Part shown: positions 47,101 through 58,704 of the stretch, one piece after another
Layout: every line of letters begins with the position of its first letter
Numbering within the stretch: position 1 is the stretch's first letter
From: Darksidea phi
Taxonomy: Eukaryota > Ascomycota > Dothideomycetes > Pleosporales > Lentitheciaceae
Direction: 5' to 3'
Length of the DNA stretch: 64,000 nucleotides
Assembly: GCA_030770425.1 (NCBI GenBank)
Contig: JASJFT010000086.1
Span: forward strand, 1 to 64,000
Notes under the pieces: generated by a model
Databases searched by the model: none
Told to the model about the DNA's origin: nothing
Seen by the model: only the letters and a program-made list of their open reading frames with translations
Program-made: the position numbers and the translations under genes

Positions 47101-48019
47101 AATAGCATGAGTCGCTAATGCAGCAAGAGCAGCGAAGGAATTGAGGAGGCGGCTGAGCTTCGTTGGTCTGTACCGACGGGCGGCTCAGTGATCTACCGAT
47201 CGGAAGCTTATCTCTTGGAAAGTACGTGCAGCTGTCTCCGATGTCATGGGAGCCTTTGGGATCCGAAATGGATGTCAATCCGCCGTAGCGAGCCATGCGA
47301 ATGTCTTTAAATGTCCGATGTAATTCTACAAGCCGGCGATTCCTGAGAGCCTCATTCGGCGAGTGTTTGCGCCATTTATGCAGCTGTTGAATCATGAAGC
47401 ATACTGCCCATCCGGTGATAATAGCAATATGGTATGTGCATAGCCAAATCGTGAACCTCCGTGTGAATTTGATGGTTCTGTCTTCTTTGGTCGGTCTTTG
47501 ATCGAAATTGAGAGCATGCAAAAACAGGGCAACGCAGATAAATCCATTCCCAATTAGGATTAAAATTTCGTTTGAGCGAACGTAGCCTGATGAACCGAAT
47601 AAGGCCTTCGAAACCGCGAGAGTTGTAAGTGCGATGGCGTAAAGTAGTGCCGGTAGAGTTAGCGTAGCAAACCTGGAATTGGTTTCTCCAATAGACGATA
47701 CTATGACCAAGAAAATACACACGGCCAAGATCCCCTTAGTAACGGAATCAAAGGTAAATAAGAGCGGCAAGGCGATCGAACACCATATCGAAGAGCAAAT
47801 TTTGTATTCTGTAGAACAAGGAGGCTCAAAAATGAGTCTGATAAGTCGCAGTACAAGGCTGGCACCAGCTAATCTTGGTAGATCGGAGACGTGCGTCGAA
47901 ACTAATCTGTAAACGGTTGTGCCGCCTTACACAAGAGAAGGTTAGTTGATAACAGCGGAAGGTTTGCGCAAATCCACGTTTTACATACCTCGAATAGCGG
48001 TAGGAACATCATAATACAT
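44169..48019 (-). CDS. HET-domain protein with an N-terminal multi-pass membrane domain
   Basis: Predicted 1242 residues. Exons: 48019-47989, 47925-46006 and 45946-44169, joined in phase. The 31-nt first exon supplies the only upstream ATG, with a strong GTATGT donor. The N-terminal part (about 60-190) has around four hydrophobic segments: IALPLLFTF...ILAVCIFLVIV, TLTLPALLYAIALTTLAV, ILILIGNGFICVALFLH and IWLCTYHIAIITGWAVCF. A middle region has a Cys-rich patch, then CHLCTLIW, which often precedes HET domains. The HET core starts near residue 676: YVALSHCWG, FLWIDSLCIIQDS, MRDIYKNSAFTIVA and RGWCLQERALSRR. A long C-terminal region with WSWLSVDG follows, usual for HET proteins. By family knowledge it is a heterokaryon-incompatibility/allorecognition effector. 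The membrane domain suggests action at a membrane (inference). Confidence 0.87.
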
Positions 48020-48539
48020 TGGTCTCTTCCCTATCTTCCGCCAGCGCGGCAGCGGACAAACGGCCGAATGTGAAATGATGTCCAGACTAATGTGCAAGGT
48101 CCGGGAAACGGATGGTGCGGGTAAAACTGTCTGGGAGAAGTATCGGAGCTACGAGGCTGAGGCTGATGCTGGACTGTCGCACTGGTCGTGGGTAACGAAC
48201 AGTGAAAGTGGACGATGGAGAAAAGGCACAAAATTTGTGATGATGTGAGGTTAACTATTGCGAGTTTTTGTGTGATAGTTGCGAGTGGGTCTTCTAGAGA
48301 CGAAGGTGTGAAGAGAAATGCTTTTTTGGGCTTCTCGGCACTAGTCATGTGACATAATTGCCCAGCCAATGGGATTCTACCGGCTGACGTGTTCTCCTCA
48401 CTTCGAATGGCACAGCCACCATGCAGGGGGTCTTGGCGACTCGTATCTTAATGTCTTCAGCCGCGAATCTTTGCCTTTATAACTGCTAGAAATTTCAATA
48501 GAATGTGGGCAGTGGACGGACATTGCTGCATTCTTCAAT
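48020..48539. other. Divergent promoter region
   Basis: 520 bp between the start codons of the membrane-HET gene (minus strand) and the small membrane protein (plus strand). No clear TATA box; CT/GA-rich stretches are present. Confidence 0.4.
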
Positions 48540-49367
48540 ATGAATATCCCTCGACTTCGTTCCTACCACTTAGCGATCTTCAGGACTCGCACGGAGGAGC
48601 TCCTTGAGATCGATTGGGTTGCCAAAATGGTCTACGGCTTCTATGCTGCAATATCCATCGCAATCTTCATCCTAACGCCACTGAGTTCCTTGTTTATTTG
48701 GATAATGAACATCGTAGGACTGCTCTTTGATGATGGCTCATTCTGGTCTACAGTTTACTTCACGTTCTCGTTATTTTTTATGTGCTTCACCCACTACTAT
48801 GTGGGAGCCTACGGACCGGGGCTTTTACGTCAATTGTTATACCGCATTCTTGTGCAGCCGAAGCTGGATCGCATATACCGGGAAAACCACGAAGAAATAC
48901 CAGGACCACACCAAGCCGAAGCTCGCACAGGCCTCTGGTTTCGATTAAGAGAGAGCTTTTCCTTGATACGGTTAAGCTTGACACCGAGAAGAAAAGCCTA
49001 CGTTAGGCTGCCGCCAGACATCAACGAAGCGTCTGAGGCTCTCTCTCTGCATGATGTGCCGTCGAACGGTGAAGATCTGGAGGACACATCTGGACGGGAT
49101 AGCGATCAAAATGCCACGGAGGATTACCAGCCCGAAGAGCAGCAAGACGAGAGTCTAGAGTCGTTAGAAAGGGCGAGACGCAACGGTGCTAAGTTCGGGG
49201 CTTGGATTGGATCGAAGATTGGTGTTGCGCTTCGTTTTCCGCTTGAGGCAGCGGTTCGCCTTGGTGACCTATCTACTAAACTTGGAAATAAGGCTCAAGC
49301 GATGAGATTTCGTCGATTACAAAGAGAGCGCAGAGAAGATTTGCCCGGGGACATTTATCTGCCATAG
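48540..49367 (+). CDS. Uncharacterised two-helix membrane protein
   Basis: Uninterrupted 275-residue frame from an ATG at 48540. I recognise no family. Two strong membrane segments lie at about 33-60 (GFYAAISIAIFILTPLSSLF, then WIMNIVGLLF) and about 68-90 (TVYFTFSLFFMCFTHYYVG). The rest is a long hydrophilic, Arg/Glu-rich tail, probably cytoplasmic, with an acidic stretch (EDLEDTSGRDSDQN) and a basic end (RFRRLQRERREDLP). No signal peptide cleavage is evident. It is divergent from the membrane-HET gene with a 520-bp shared upstream region. A functional link is possible but unproven. Confidence 0.65.
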   Translation: MNIPRLRSYHLAIFRTRTEELLEIDWVAKMVYGFYAAISIAIFILTPLSSLFIWIMNIVGLLFDDGSFWSTVYFTFSLFFMCFTHYYVGAYGPGLLRQLLYRILVQPKLDRIYRENHEEIPGPHQAEARTGLWFRLRESFSLIRLSLTPRRKAYVRLPPDINEASEALSLHDVPSNGEDLEDTSGRDSDQNATEDYQPEEQQDESLESLERARRNGAKFGAWIGSKIGVALRFPLEAAVRLGDLSTKLGNKAQAMRFRRLQRERREDLPGDIYLP

Positions 49368-51485
49368 GTTGTGAGCGGCGAAACGTTCTTCCAGGTTGGT
49401 AGAAGCTTATCATCCAAGCTCCGGCCCAGATATGCACACACTCACGTGGATGTTTCGAACTGTGCAAGTATAGGGGTGCGAAATGCTGATTATGGGCTGG
49501 TAAGAAGTGGGATATACGGCGCAGATTGGCGTGGGAACAGGGAAAGAAACTTTGAAGGATCCACTTCCGGTCCAATTGCGGCGCTGCCATGGTTATTAGG
49601 GATGCATACCATAGGGTAGCAACTTCATGCGGGCACTGTATATCAGGTGGTGGGCGTCGGTTTGGCAAGGAAGAGTCTGGGTCAAATAACAAGAACGCTT
49701 GAATGGAGAGTGGAACGCTGGTGCGGAGCTCTGTGCAGACTGCGGTTCTCGAGCGAAGCCCTCTGAAGGAAGGCATTGTCTAGGAGATTATCTACGTTTC
49801 GATTATACGGAAGCTATGTCGGTTGTTTAGCATGACAGGTGTGTTCGTGCTTGGAGATGATTGGCTGCTGTTGGGAAATGGGTTATGGGCTGCAAGGAGG
49901 TTAGCAGGATATACGGTGTAGTTGCACCTGGCCTGGGTTAATAGTTCTGCAAAGCTGACGCCCTGGCTTGCGGGTGCCAATTGGGCTCGGCCGCACTTGG
50001 GATTTCTACTGTGGGCATTTCTTTCTTTTCGCAGCGAACTCTACTGTCATGTCCCGAATTCCTTTGTGTCATGTGTATGGTTTGTAGGAGACTCGCATTT
50101 TCGGGCTGTCTTAAGAGTTTTCGTAGAGAGTCCATCGTCCACAAGCTCGTTCGCTGTAGTGGGGAGTGCTTGAAGGATAGTTTAGTCGATTCGAGTAAAG
50201 AATCGAGAGGATCGAACAGCAGTCAAGCGCGATTCGTGCCGATGACTGGGAATTTCTCCCCTCCAGGATGCTGCCCGTGCGTGAATCTATCGTTGCCTAG
50301 AGGCTCATCGGAAGCATAAGGCACGACGAGTGCATCGCCGCCGGCCCACAGAGTCGACGCAGACGCAAGCCCAAGGAGACCTTTCGCTCGCCAACCGCTC
50401 GATTCTCTCGGCGAAGACTTTGGCGATGCATATGCCTCCTTTGTAATACGACATCGATCATGGGTTGCCGCGCCGGTGGAAGGGGAAGTGGGTTTGGCGG
50501 CCGCATGGCATCGTTTCGCCTTCTCCGGCCAGCACCGAACGCGTCGCTTGCGACTTCAATCGGTTTTCGACGGGGAGATCGTCTTCTCGATCCTGCGGTT
50601 TGTAACCTCTCATCCATTCTGGGGCGTAAAGAAGAGGGAAAATGAAAAGTGAAGGGATCTGAGAGACGGAGAAGCGGCCGATAATTGGGCGAGGGCGAGG
50701 GCGAGGCGCAAAGCATGGAAACGCGCAAGAAGTAGTGGATAGGATGGGAAGGTCAAGGGAAGTTTTTCTGGCGGGAGGGGCGTGATAAAGCGGGGCGAGC
50801 CGGCAGCTCGCCTTTCCGACATCAGCCCAACACCTGTGGCGCACATACGTACCAGTTCACTTTCCCGCCTATTTAGAGATATGGCGCTGCGCATTGGACA
50901 AATGCTTCGAGCGCGAAAAGGAAAGTATGAGCTGATGGAGCAGTTATTGCGCTACACGGTAGACTGAGTCAATGGGAAGCTGCAACTTCCTGCGCGCGGG
51001 CCAGCATTTCTACCCAAATATCAACCATTGTACACTGTACCCCACTCCGCCCAGGGCAATAAGCGCTCTCTAAAATGTTAGTATGATGCGATTTTCACGT
51101 ACCTAAACGGGTTAAATTTCTACGAGTAACGAAGTCAGGATCGCAATGAAACCGGAAGAGCAGAAAGGTTTCGGTGGCGTTTCTGGTCTCTGTGCCCAAG
51201 GGACGAACTGATTTGCATGAAATGTTCCACAGGTCCAAGCCCTGAAATACAAGCCCTTTCCTAACCGCGGCAGAATGTAATTTCATTCTAAGGCCGTAAA
51301 AGCACATGAAAGGTAAAGGTCCACCAATAAAGATATATTTAACTAGATAGCCCTTCGTATTCCCCCGTATTGTCGCGAACGAAGAGACACAAAAAAATCC
51401 ACTTGTTTGTGCCACCCCTAAGGATTCCAATCTCAGCCACCAACTACCTGCACAAGAAACGCACTCATCCGCTCTCACCAATCAA
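49368..51485. other. 2.1-kb intergenic region, no gene seen
   Basis: Short frames overlap on both strands (for example 50297-50844 and 51095-51481), with no recognisable products or splice logic. Confidence 0.4.
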
Positions 51486-51836
51486 TCAATCGTCCGGACA
51501 ATCCACCCTCCAGGAACTGACCTGATTATCATTCTCATCGGAAAATCTGGGATTATGCCAGTCCTGAGTGCTGCGCCCAATATTGATGGCGCAGTCGCGA
51601 TTGCGATAGAGCATGATGGTGCAGAGCCCCAACGCGCCCTCGGACTCCCAGTGCAGTGAGGAGACTTGGTCGTTTAGGTCGACTGGGATGTTTTGGCATG
51701 GGATGCTGAAGACGTCCGAGTGGTCGACGATTGTGACTTGGTAGCCTGGTTCGCGGTAGAGTTGGATGCGCCAGGCGGAGGTGAGAGATGGGAGGAGAGA
51801 GCAGAGGGTGAGGGTGAGAGGAGAGGTGAGTTTCAT
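51486..51836 (-). CDS. Small secreted beta/gamma-crystallin-like protein
   Basis: Single-exon frame of 116 residues from the ATG at 51836. The signal peptide is MKLTSPLTLTLCSLLPSLTSA; the mature part is about 95 residues with four cysteines (PCQN, GLC, RDC and VDC). Two repeats end in VSS plus an aromatic segment (DQVSSLHW and NQVSSWRV), each preceded by a strand-like segment (RIQLYREPGYQVTIVD and CTIMLYRNRDC). This two-motif layout resembles beta/gamma-crystallin folds found in small secreted microbial proteins; the assignment is by pattern only. A TATA box lies 138 bp upstream. It is divergent from the defensin gene. Candidate effector or antimicrobial protein; function unknown. Confidence 0.7.
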   Translation of the reverse strand: MKLTSPLTLTLCSLLPSLTSAWRIQLYREPGYQVTIVDHSDVFSIPCQNIPVDLNDQVSSLHWESEGALGLCTIMLYRNRDCAINIGRSTQDWHNPRFSDENDNQVSSWRVDCPDD

Positions 51837-51973
51837 GGTTGTATTGAGTTGGCGAACAGAATATCTCGATCTGTAGTAGTTGAGATGGAAGAAATGCAAA
51901 TTGAACTTTAACTTGAGGAAAGCCAGAGTTGTGCTTGATGATAGAAAAGCAATCGGATGCGAACGAAGTCGCA

Positions 51974-51982
51974 CTTTATATA
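51974..51982 (-). promoter_or_regulatory. TATA box of the crystallin-like gene
   Basis: On the minus strand this reads TATATAAAG, 138 bp upstream of the ATG at 51836. Confidence 0.6.
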
Positions 51983-52621
51983 CTGTAGTTACCTTACTGC
52001 TAGGGAGCATTCGACGGTGCTGCAGACATCCGTGAACTTACAGCTATCAGCTGAACGTTATTCGAAGTAGGTAATAGATCTGTGTTCGCATTCGTTTTCA
52101 TCTTCGGACCAGGAAAGACGAGTGGCAGTCTCGCATTCCTGTCCGACCACCGGATTCCGCGGGTGCGAAGCAGTCAATACGATAAATGCGGGAACAAGAT
52201 GTGGATGAATTTTCTATCTATATTCCGATCATCCTTTGGACCTGGCGATCTCTTCTAAGTGGGGCAGGAGATAAGCTTGGCTTAGGCTTTCGGGTTTCAG
52301 ATCGTGGCGCTGCCGGCAGCGGATTGGTGCAGGGATCATGTTGAGGCTGAGAAATACGAACATATGAGGTCACCGATGAGCCGCATGTCTTTCTGCTATG
52401 TAAATCTTCTTCGAAAGCAGACATAAGTATGACTAGATTGTTGTACGGTGCCGCCAAAATTCGTATGTCTCGGGTTTTCGTATCCTAGAAAGGTTGTGAA
52501 TGACGATATCTGTTTGAGGTCACGAAAGCTTTGCAAGGAAACGTAGGAAGTTCAGCTGAGCACCCTTGAAAAGCAGTCAAACAGGAGATCGAGATCGTCA
52601 ATGGTGAGTCGAAAGAAAACG

Positions 52622-52629
52622 TATATAAA
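52622..52629 (+). promoter_or_regulatory. TATA box of the defensin gene
   Basis: TATATAAA followed by GG, about 122 bp upstream of the defensin ATG. Confidence 0.6.
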
Positions 52630-52750
52630 GGCATGGGCAATCTCTCAACGTTCGTTCTCATCATCACTCTCGCATCAACTCAACAACAGAACAATATCAG
52701 CTCTTCAACATCTCTGCCGCTTGTTAAACTTTCCCACCACAATAAACAAG

Positions 52751-53113
52751 ATGTACTTCCCAAAGTTCCTCGCTCTTGTTACTATCACCCTCGCCGCCAA
52801 TGCTCTGGCCGCTCCAGCCCCAGTAGCCGCACCTGACGCTATTGCGGAACCAGCCGAGGGCAAGAATCTCCATGCCAGAGGTTTCGGATGCCCTGGCGAT
52901 GAAGACGAGTGCAACGACCACGTAAGTCATTAGCGGAATGTAACAGTAGATGGACTCGCTGACACGTACTGTAGTGTAGATCCCTTGAGGGAGGACGGAC
53001 TGGAGGATACTGTGGTGGGATTTTGTGGACGTAAGCAAGATTTTCCGATTAACGTTGGCAAGAGCGTTTGCTAACGAGTACTATACAGCACCTGCACTTG
53101 CATATTTGGTTAG
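52751..53113 (+). CDS. Fungal CS-alpha-beta defensin precursor (plectasin/eurocin type)
   Basis: Predicted 83-residue prepropeptide. Exons: 52751-52921, 52975-53030 and 53089-53113; introns of 53 and 58 bp with GTAAGT and GTAAGC donors. A signal peptide (MYFPKFLALVTITLAANALA) and an Ala/Pro/Glu propeptide end at NLHAR, a likely processing site. The mature 40 residues begin GFGCPGDEDEC. Six cysteines sit at 47, 54, 58, 70, 78 and 80, in the CxxxC...GxC...CxC pattern that defines the cysteine-stabilised alpha-beta fold. The GFGC start and GGRTGGYC segment closely match eurocin and plectasin. Known members are secreted antibacterial peptides that bind lipid II. Each cysteine-bearing part is split across the three exons, so the gene is invisible as a single open frame. 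Confidence 0.93.
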
Positions 53114-53837
53114 AGCGGTGGGCTCAGGGCTCTAGGAGATCATTACGGACACTTCTCTAAGGTTACTATCAATTGGAGTGTTGGAATGGTTTCTGCCGTG
53201 TACAGAAGGCTATTGAAGTCTCTATATCTGGGTCAGGGTACTCTTCTTGTTGCGGGCTTAGTCAATGAAGTAGCTGCCGTATCAAATCAAATCCATTCGT
53301 TCTAGGAGTAAAGCGAGGTATTATGGTTCTGCAGAAGATTTCCAAGCGTGACACACAAATAAAGCAGACTGTGCATCCAGTATAGGGATACAAGCCTTCA
53401 TGTCGGGGCGATAACCATCCTAGTTCTTCATTCCTTCATACTTTATTCTTGGCATCCGTCTTACCAAGCTAAGTTAATCGTCAGGTAACAGTGTATTGTT
53501 TATTCTACGGGCTAGTTTTCGCCACATGTGCCCGAGTCTTCCCATCAAGAAATGCAAACTGTTAAACACCGATTTCGTCACGGTCATGCTGAAATTATAA
53601 CCATCCTCTATGCAATGGATTCTAAAATCTTCCTATGAGTGCAACTTATATTTAGGGGATAGTGCAGACAAGATATATGCTTTGCACTAGTGCTCCTCGA
53701 TACGCAATATTCACATGGCGAGGGACCTTGCCATTCAGCTCTCTCTCCAGCACTGCCCCCTAGGCACCTTTTTATATGGGAAGTGCCTGAGTCACCTTCT
53801 CACCTCTTAAGGAGACTAAAGGCCGATATACAGTGAC
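53114..53837. other. Intergenic, no gene seen
   Basis: 3' flank of the defensin gene. Nothing recognisable. Confidence 0.4.
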
Positions 53838-54173
53838 TCAATAACGTCGGAAAGCATAATATGAGGGTTGAAGGATATATTTATCTTGATTTAGGACAGG
53901 TTGAACAGATCTCTTTTCTTCCGGCTGAGGGAAGCCCTGTGCTGGCTCCATCATGGGCCTCTCTGTAAATTCCAGCTGATCGAGAAAAAAATTTGGGCCA
54001 TAAATGGCCTCAACGATGACATTCTTCCACTCTGCTCCGTATGGATACCAGCGAACAAACCGATCCTCGGAGGCTTTGAAAGATTCTTCATCATCGATTA
54101 CACAACGTCGGTTCCTTTTGCTGACCACATCAACGTATCCCAGTCCTGAAGCAAATTCCCACCGCGATATATA
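53838..54173 (-). pseudogene. Possible gene fragment without a start codon
   Basis: An open minus-strand frame of about 111 codons runs from just below a TAG at 54174-54176 to a stop at 53838. It has protein-like composition, for example RWEFASGLGYVDVV, RFVRWYPYGAEWKNVIVE and FFLDQLEFTERPMME. It has no ATG, so it would have to be a 3' exon or a remnant. Upstream frames (around 54190-54290) look similar in style but have stops. I recognise no family. Confidence 0.3.
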
Positions 54174-54176
54174 CTA

Positions 54177-57100
54177 CGTCGTGAAATTACCGATACCCGC
54201 TCGTAGTTGCGAACGCAAAAGCCAATCGCAAAAGCCACGCAATCCGATTTTATCTCTAAGGTTGATGATATCCTAAAGACCCTTCATCATGTGGACGTGG
54301 GATGTTATTTTGATAGACGGACGTGTGTGTCCGCATCTATATCAATGCTTTAGAAGCTTTTGAATATCTCGGCGGATCTGAGGCTGGTTCCACCCACGAA
54401 CGTTCCAATCAAATACGTAAGCATCCATCTCATGGCGAAGCGTGAAATCGAGATTGATACAAAACGATTTGATAAGGCGAAGGCTCTGCCGGGAGATACT
54501 CTTAACATGTCGTATCATCTTGTCAGATGGCTATTAACGTAGAATTGATTGAAACTGTAAAAACGTGGCTCGCCATTCTTGCAAAATTACGAGTCACTCG
54601 GAAGACGGAGTCTGGGAGCCTCTCGAAAGTACAAGTGGATAAAAGGTGTACTTGTAGTTTGAATGGCAAAGGCAGAATGCAAAGGTGCTTGTATTGCACG
54701 TTCCGCAACAGCCGTCGATTAGGGAGGGGGGCCTAAGATGTCGCCTCGGTACTTTCACACAGGGTTGGGGGTAATAACAAGATCAGTGTGCAACAGAACC
54801 CTCATTTGCGGTTCATACGGGAGACGCTCCAATGGGAAAGATGCCTCCGGGAAAGGTGTTGCAGATGTCGGTCCGTACGAGTACATTGACGCACCGTTTC
54901 CCTTGTGGTAATGGACAGGCCCTGCTCAAGTGGCACGTGGGCACCTAAACTGAGGCGTAGATGTTGGACAAAAACACCGCCGGGACGACTACGCATTCGC
55001 TTTGCTGTATCCACCTTCAGATCATTACTGCCCTCAATAACTACGTGATCCCCAAACCTTCCGCCGAACTGAGTAAAACCTCCGGGTGAGACATAGTTGA
55101 GGTATTGGGACAGATTTGCGGAGATTTGATGGAGATTCTAGCTTTTCACCGGCGCTGCCAAGCTTTTGGGTCTGGGTGACGATGGCTCTAGAGCAAGGTA
55201 GATGTCTCCGTTGAGCACCCTGCTCGGGTGATGCTTAGCCGCTGGGGGTGGGTCCGGAGATCGCTGTCTTCCGGCCCCGAGACGAGTTTTGGCGTATTCA
55301 GAGCGATATGCTCCAGGTGTAGCAGATGTAGGCCGAGCTCGTCGACCGCATCGCTCGCTTGGAACATAGGAATGATGAGGATTCGCGCCTAGGGAACGTC
55401 TGAGGGGCCTTGTTGCCTTTTTCCTTGGTATTGGTGGGACTCCGTAGTAAGGTGCGACATGATATTCTTTTCAGAAGACTCTCGATCGATTCTTAATACT
55501 GTCCCTACAACAGCCGACAACGCAACACTTCTCGAGCTTTGAATCACTCGAGCAACTTCATCCAGAACCTGCAGCTCGACAGCGACGATGAACCTTATCG
55601 CATTGGGATTACGTCTCGTGCTAACAGCATACGCTTCGACAGGACTGCCGTCACGGCCACTGGGCACATGCCTCGCGGTCATCCCTGGACCTGATACCCG
55701 GCACGGGTAGCGGCATGGGTAGTTAGGTTATGTGTGAACGGGGCCATTCACACAAATCGGACGGAAACCAGAGCTTAGCATCGCATTCTGTACGTTCGGC
55801 GACGGCTGGGCAAGTGAATAGCCTCATGGGCTATGGTCTCAACACACTGGTTTAGCCCCCAGGCTTGGCTCCTAGCCTGTTCATCCTCGGCAGCGTTCCC
55901 GCCATTATACATTCCTGGATAACTACCAAATTCGAGCACGACACTCTGTTGTATGCTTTCCTCAGACATGTCCTCGGTTTCGACCGTCAGACAGCTGCAG
56001 CCCGATCCCGATCTTTTGGGCGTCCATACATGGATGCGCTTCTTCTTTGATCCTGTAAAGGCTTGTCATCGCGACGGGTAACTCCCGTCACGCTCAAACG
56101 TCGGGGCATCATTCAAGGTCCTACAGGACCGCCCTAATATCGAAAGTCCAGGGGGTATGAGATGGATTTGGTAGAAGGAATTCGATCGTCTCTGCCGGAT
56201 AGGAGCTGGCATATCTGGTAGGTTATTGATTTGAGCAGGCTAATTACAATTAGTAGAGTAGCTCTAAGGGAAGGGGCTCAAATACCTAAGGAAAGGCTGA
56301 AGATTATGTCATTCAAGAGGTAATAGTTTGAGATATATAGGACTCATACTTCGATGGTTGAGAAAGAGTCATTGTCAAGCTTAGCAGCGAGCCAAAGTCG
56401 TCCACAGACCATGAGCAGGCTCTTGAGCCGCACACACGCACACACGCACACACAAAAAATACCCTCACTGCAGGAGCAGTTGACGCGGTTGTCAGGGGGT
56501 ATGTCGGGTGGAGTACGCCTCGACGTCATTTCCCAACGATGGAAGACACTTGAAAGGCTATTTATGAAGAATATCATATAGACATTAAAGTATTTGGAGG
56601 GCGTTGGTAGTGTAGAGAGAGATGGAAAGCCGCACCGACAGAAAGTGTAGCGTCGGGAGTCGGGAAGACATGACCCGAACAAGACCCGCCGAGGTGGGAC
56701 GTCTTCGCTAAACCTCCGCCTCCCCACCATCTCACTATCTTCAATCTTCCTGATTCATCTCATAACATACCATGCGGGTCTTAGCGCTCTCGTGGTAAGG
56801 GAGGATTCGGCGGGCCCAGGTGTTCAATGGAACCAGGCAACGAGGTAGGGCTCGAGCCTAACCTCGAGGTATAGATGGCGTGGGTGGAATGCCTGCTGCT
56901 AGACTACAGGGTAGAATTTGAGCGAGAGCGGTCCCTGATGTGCTAAACGTCTCTGAGAGAAGGTCAAAGAGTCAAAGCTTCCTGCTATTTGAAGTACCAA
57001 TCACGTAGTCGGAGTGGGGCACGGCCCGGGAGAATTGGATGATATCCATGCTAGCGTATACGCACAACGGTACGGAAACTTCTCGTTCACTAATACAATA

Positions 57101-57585
57101 TCGGTAATTACATCTCAACTTGGTATAGACGCCAAGGCCAGCGGGGACGTAATCATGTAGTCACAATTCAGCCCTGTCCCCGTTTGATTTGTCCGCTCAG
57201 TAATAATGCGAGTAATCCGATAATGCATGAATAATCACCTAGCACAGCTGGCGCCTCTTGTAAGGACAAAGCCTCGCATAAGCGCAGGGTCTCGTAATTC
57301 AAGGATAGCAAACGGGCACCTGGGCTTTAGGAACAGCGGAATTCGCTTGGCGAGCGCCCTCACTCCGCGGCCCGAAGTACGGCAGCTGGAGGATATGGGT
57401 GCGGAGTCGGAGTAACGTTGACGCCACTTCGGACGAACCTCAGCATGGATAACTGCTCAAGAGTATAAAAGAGCTAATAATGTCTTATATTAGACGTCCG
57501 GCGCAATCCTTCCACGAGCAAGCAGCACTTCTTCAACCTTAACACAACCAAATTTCTACCTCGCGACCTAACGTACCTCGTCAAC
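54177..57585. other. 3.4-kb intergenic region, no gene supported
   Basis: Short overlapping frames only (for example 54360-54542, 55389-55682 and 55775-55969). A CACACG-type microsatellite lies at about 56432-56455 and a GTGTGAA/TTCACAC hairpin at about 55733-55754. I see no RNA gene. Confidence 0.4.
57464..57470 (+). promoter_or_regulatory. Putative TATA box of the NmrA-like gene
   Basis: TATAAAA, about 120 bp upstream of the ATG at 57586. Confidence 0.55.
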
Positions 57586-58704
57586 ATGGCCCCTAAACTT
57601 ATCACTGTATTCGGCGCCACCGGCGCTCAAGGATCCTCAGTTCTCCGCTCCCTCCAAGAGAACACCAGCAATGCCTTCACTCTCCGTGGTATAACCCGCA
57701 ATCCCTCTTCCGATACCGCCCAGAAGCTTTCTGCTTCTGGTATCGAAATCATTAAAGCCGACGGTTGGGATAAGACTTCACTCATTACTGCCTTTAATGG
57801 TAGTTGGGGAGTTTTCGTGAATACCAACTCCGATGACGCCGTCTTCGAGAACACAGAGGAGACACGCACTGAAGTGGACCTTGGGAAGAATATTGTAGAT
57901 GCAGCCGTTGAGGCTGGTGTTGAAGTATTCGTGTATAGTGGGTTCAATAGTGCGAAGGAGATTACCAAAGGCAGGGTTCCTGTAGCTGTTTTTGATGGTA
58001 AGCCTCACCGCTCTCTCACTTAGGTACCGCTACTCTTTGCTAACTAGCCCAGATAAGAGTGCCATTTGGAACTATGCGAAATCTACCGGCGCCTTTAAGT
58101 CTACCGTCGCTGCCAGCCCTGGCTGGTACTTTGAGAACTTCCTCATCCCGGATCTCGCTCCCGTATTTGGTGGCTTCCCTTTCGTCCCTTCCGCGGACGG
58201 TACATTTATCTTCCGCGCTCCGAAGTGGGGTGGGAAAGAGGATGTCCCGTTTATCGCCATCGGCAACGACTATGGTGATATCGTGCATGGCATCTTCCTC
58301 GAGCCGGAGTTGTGGAACGGGAAGCTTGTGCAGGGCGTTAGCGATATCAAGTCGTTTGATGAAGTGATGGAGGCCTTCCAGAAAGGTGAGTCCGCTGCGC
58401 TTACACTTTCTTCTGGGCTACGCTAACAGGAGGAGCTACTGGAAAGAAAGCGCGTTTCGAAGAAATTCGCAACTGGGAGGATCTCGACGTCTATAGCATT
58501 CGGTCGCTGGAGTCCATCAAGCTCATGTTTGGCTTTGTCCAGGAATCCGGCGGCCGTTATTATGGTGACGAGACTGAGGCCCATACTGCGGCAAACTTGA
58601 AGAAAAGGGCAGCGGAGGCCCGCGGTAAGACCGGCGCCGAGACAGGGCTGAGTAATCTAGAGGCTTTCTTCAAAAAGGAGCTTGGGATGGGCACTGCGAT
58701 CTAA
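57586..58704 (+). CDS. NmrA-like family NAD(P)-binding protein
   Basis: Predicted 339 residues. Exons: 57586-57997, 58053-58385 and 58430-58704, all in phase. The N-terminus carries the Rossmann motif ITVFGATGAQGSSVLRSL. Further NmrA-family segments are RGITRNPSS, GWGVF-like SWGVFVNTNSD, VEVFVYSGFNSAKE and SPGWYFENFL. The family covers nitrogen-metabolite repressor-like and HSCARG-type redox-sensing proteins that bind NAD(P) without the usual dehydrogenase Tyr-Lys pair. Many copies exist in ascomycetes, so regulation of nitrogen genes cannot be assumed. The last exon (EIRNWEDLDVYSIRSLES and on) completes the normal length. A TATA box and the start context ACATGGCC support this start. Confidence 0.9.

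Larger units (their letters stand above)
51837..52750. other. 914-bp divergent promoter between the crystallin-like and defensin genes
   Basis: It has TATA boxes facing both ways (51974-51982 on minus, 52622-52629 on plus). No gene is seen inside it. Confidence 0.6.

Noticed and set aside
50297..50844. Arg/Pro-rich minus-strand frames of 94-143 codons
   Set aside because: Composition is that of random GC-rich DNA; no family, no signal sequence and no conserved motif.
55775..55969. HEAIH sequence resembling a metallopeptidase zinc motif
   Set aside because: The frame is only 64 codons with no other peptidase feature, so a chance match is more likely.
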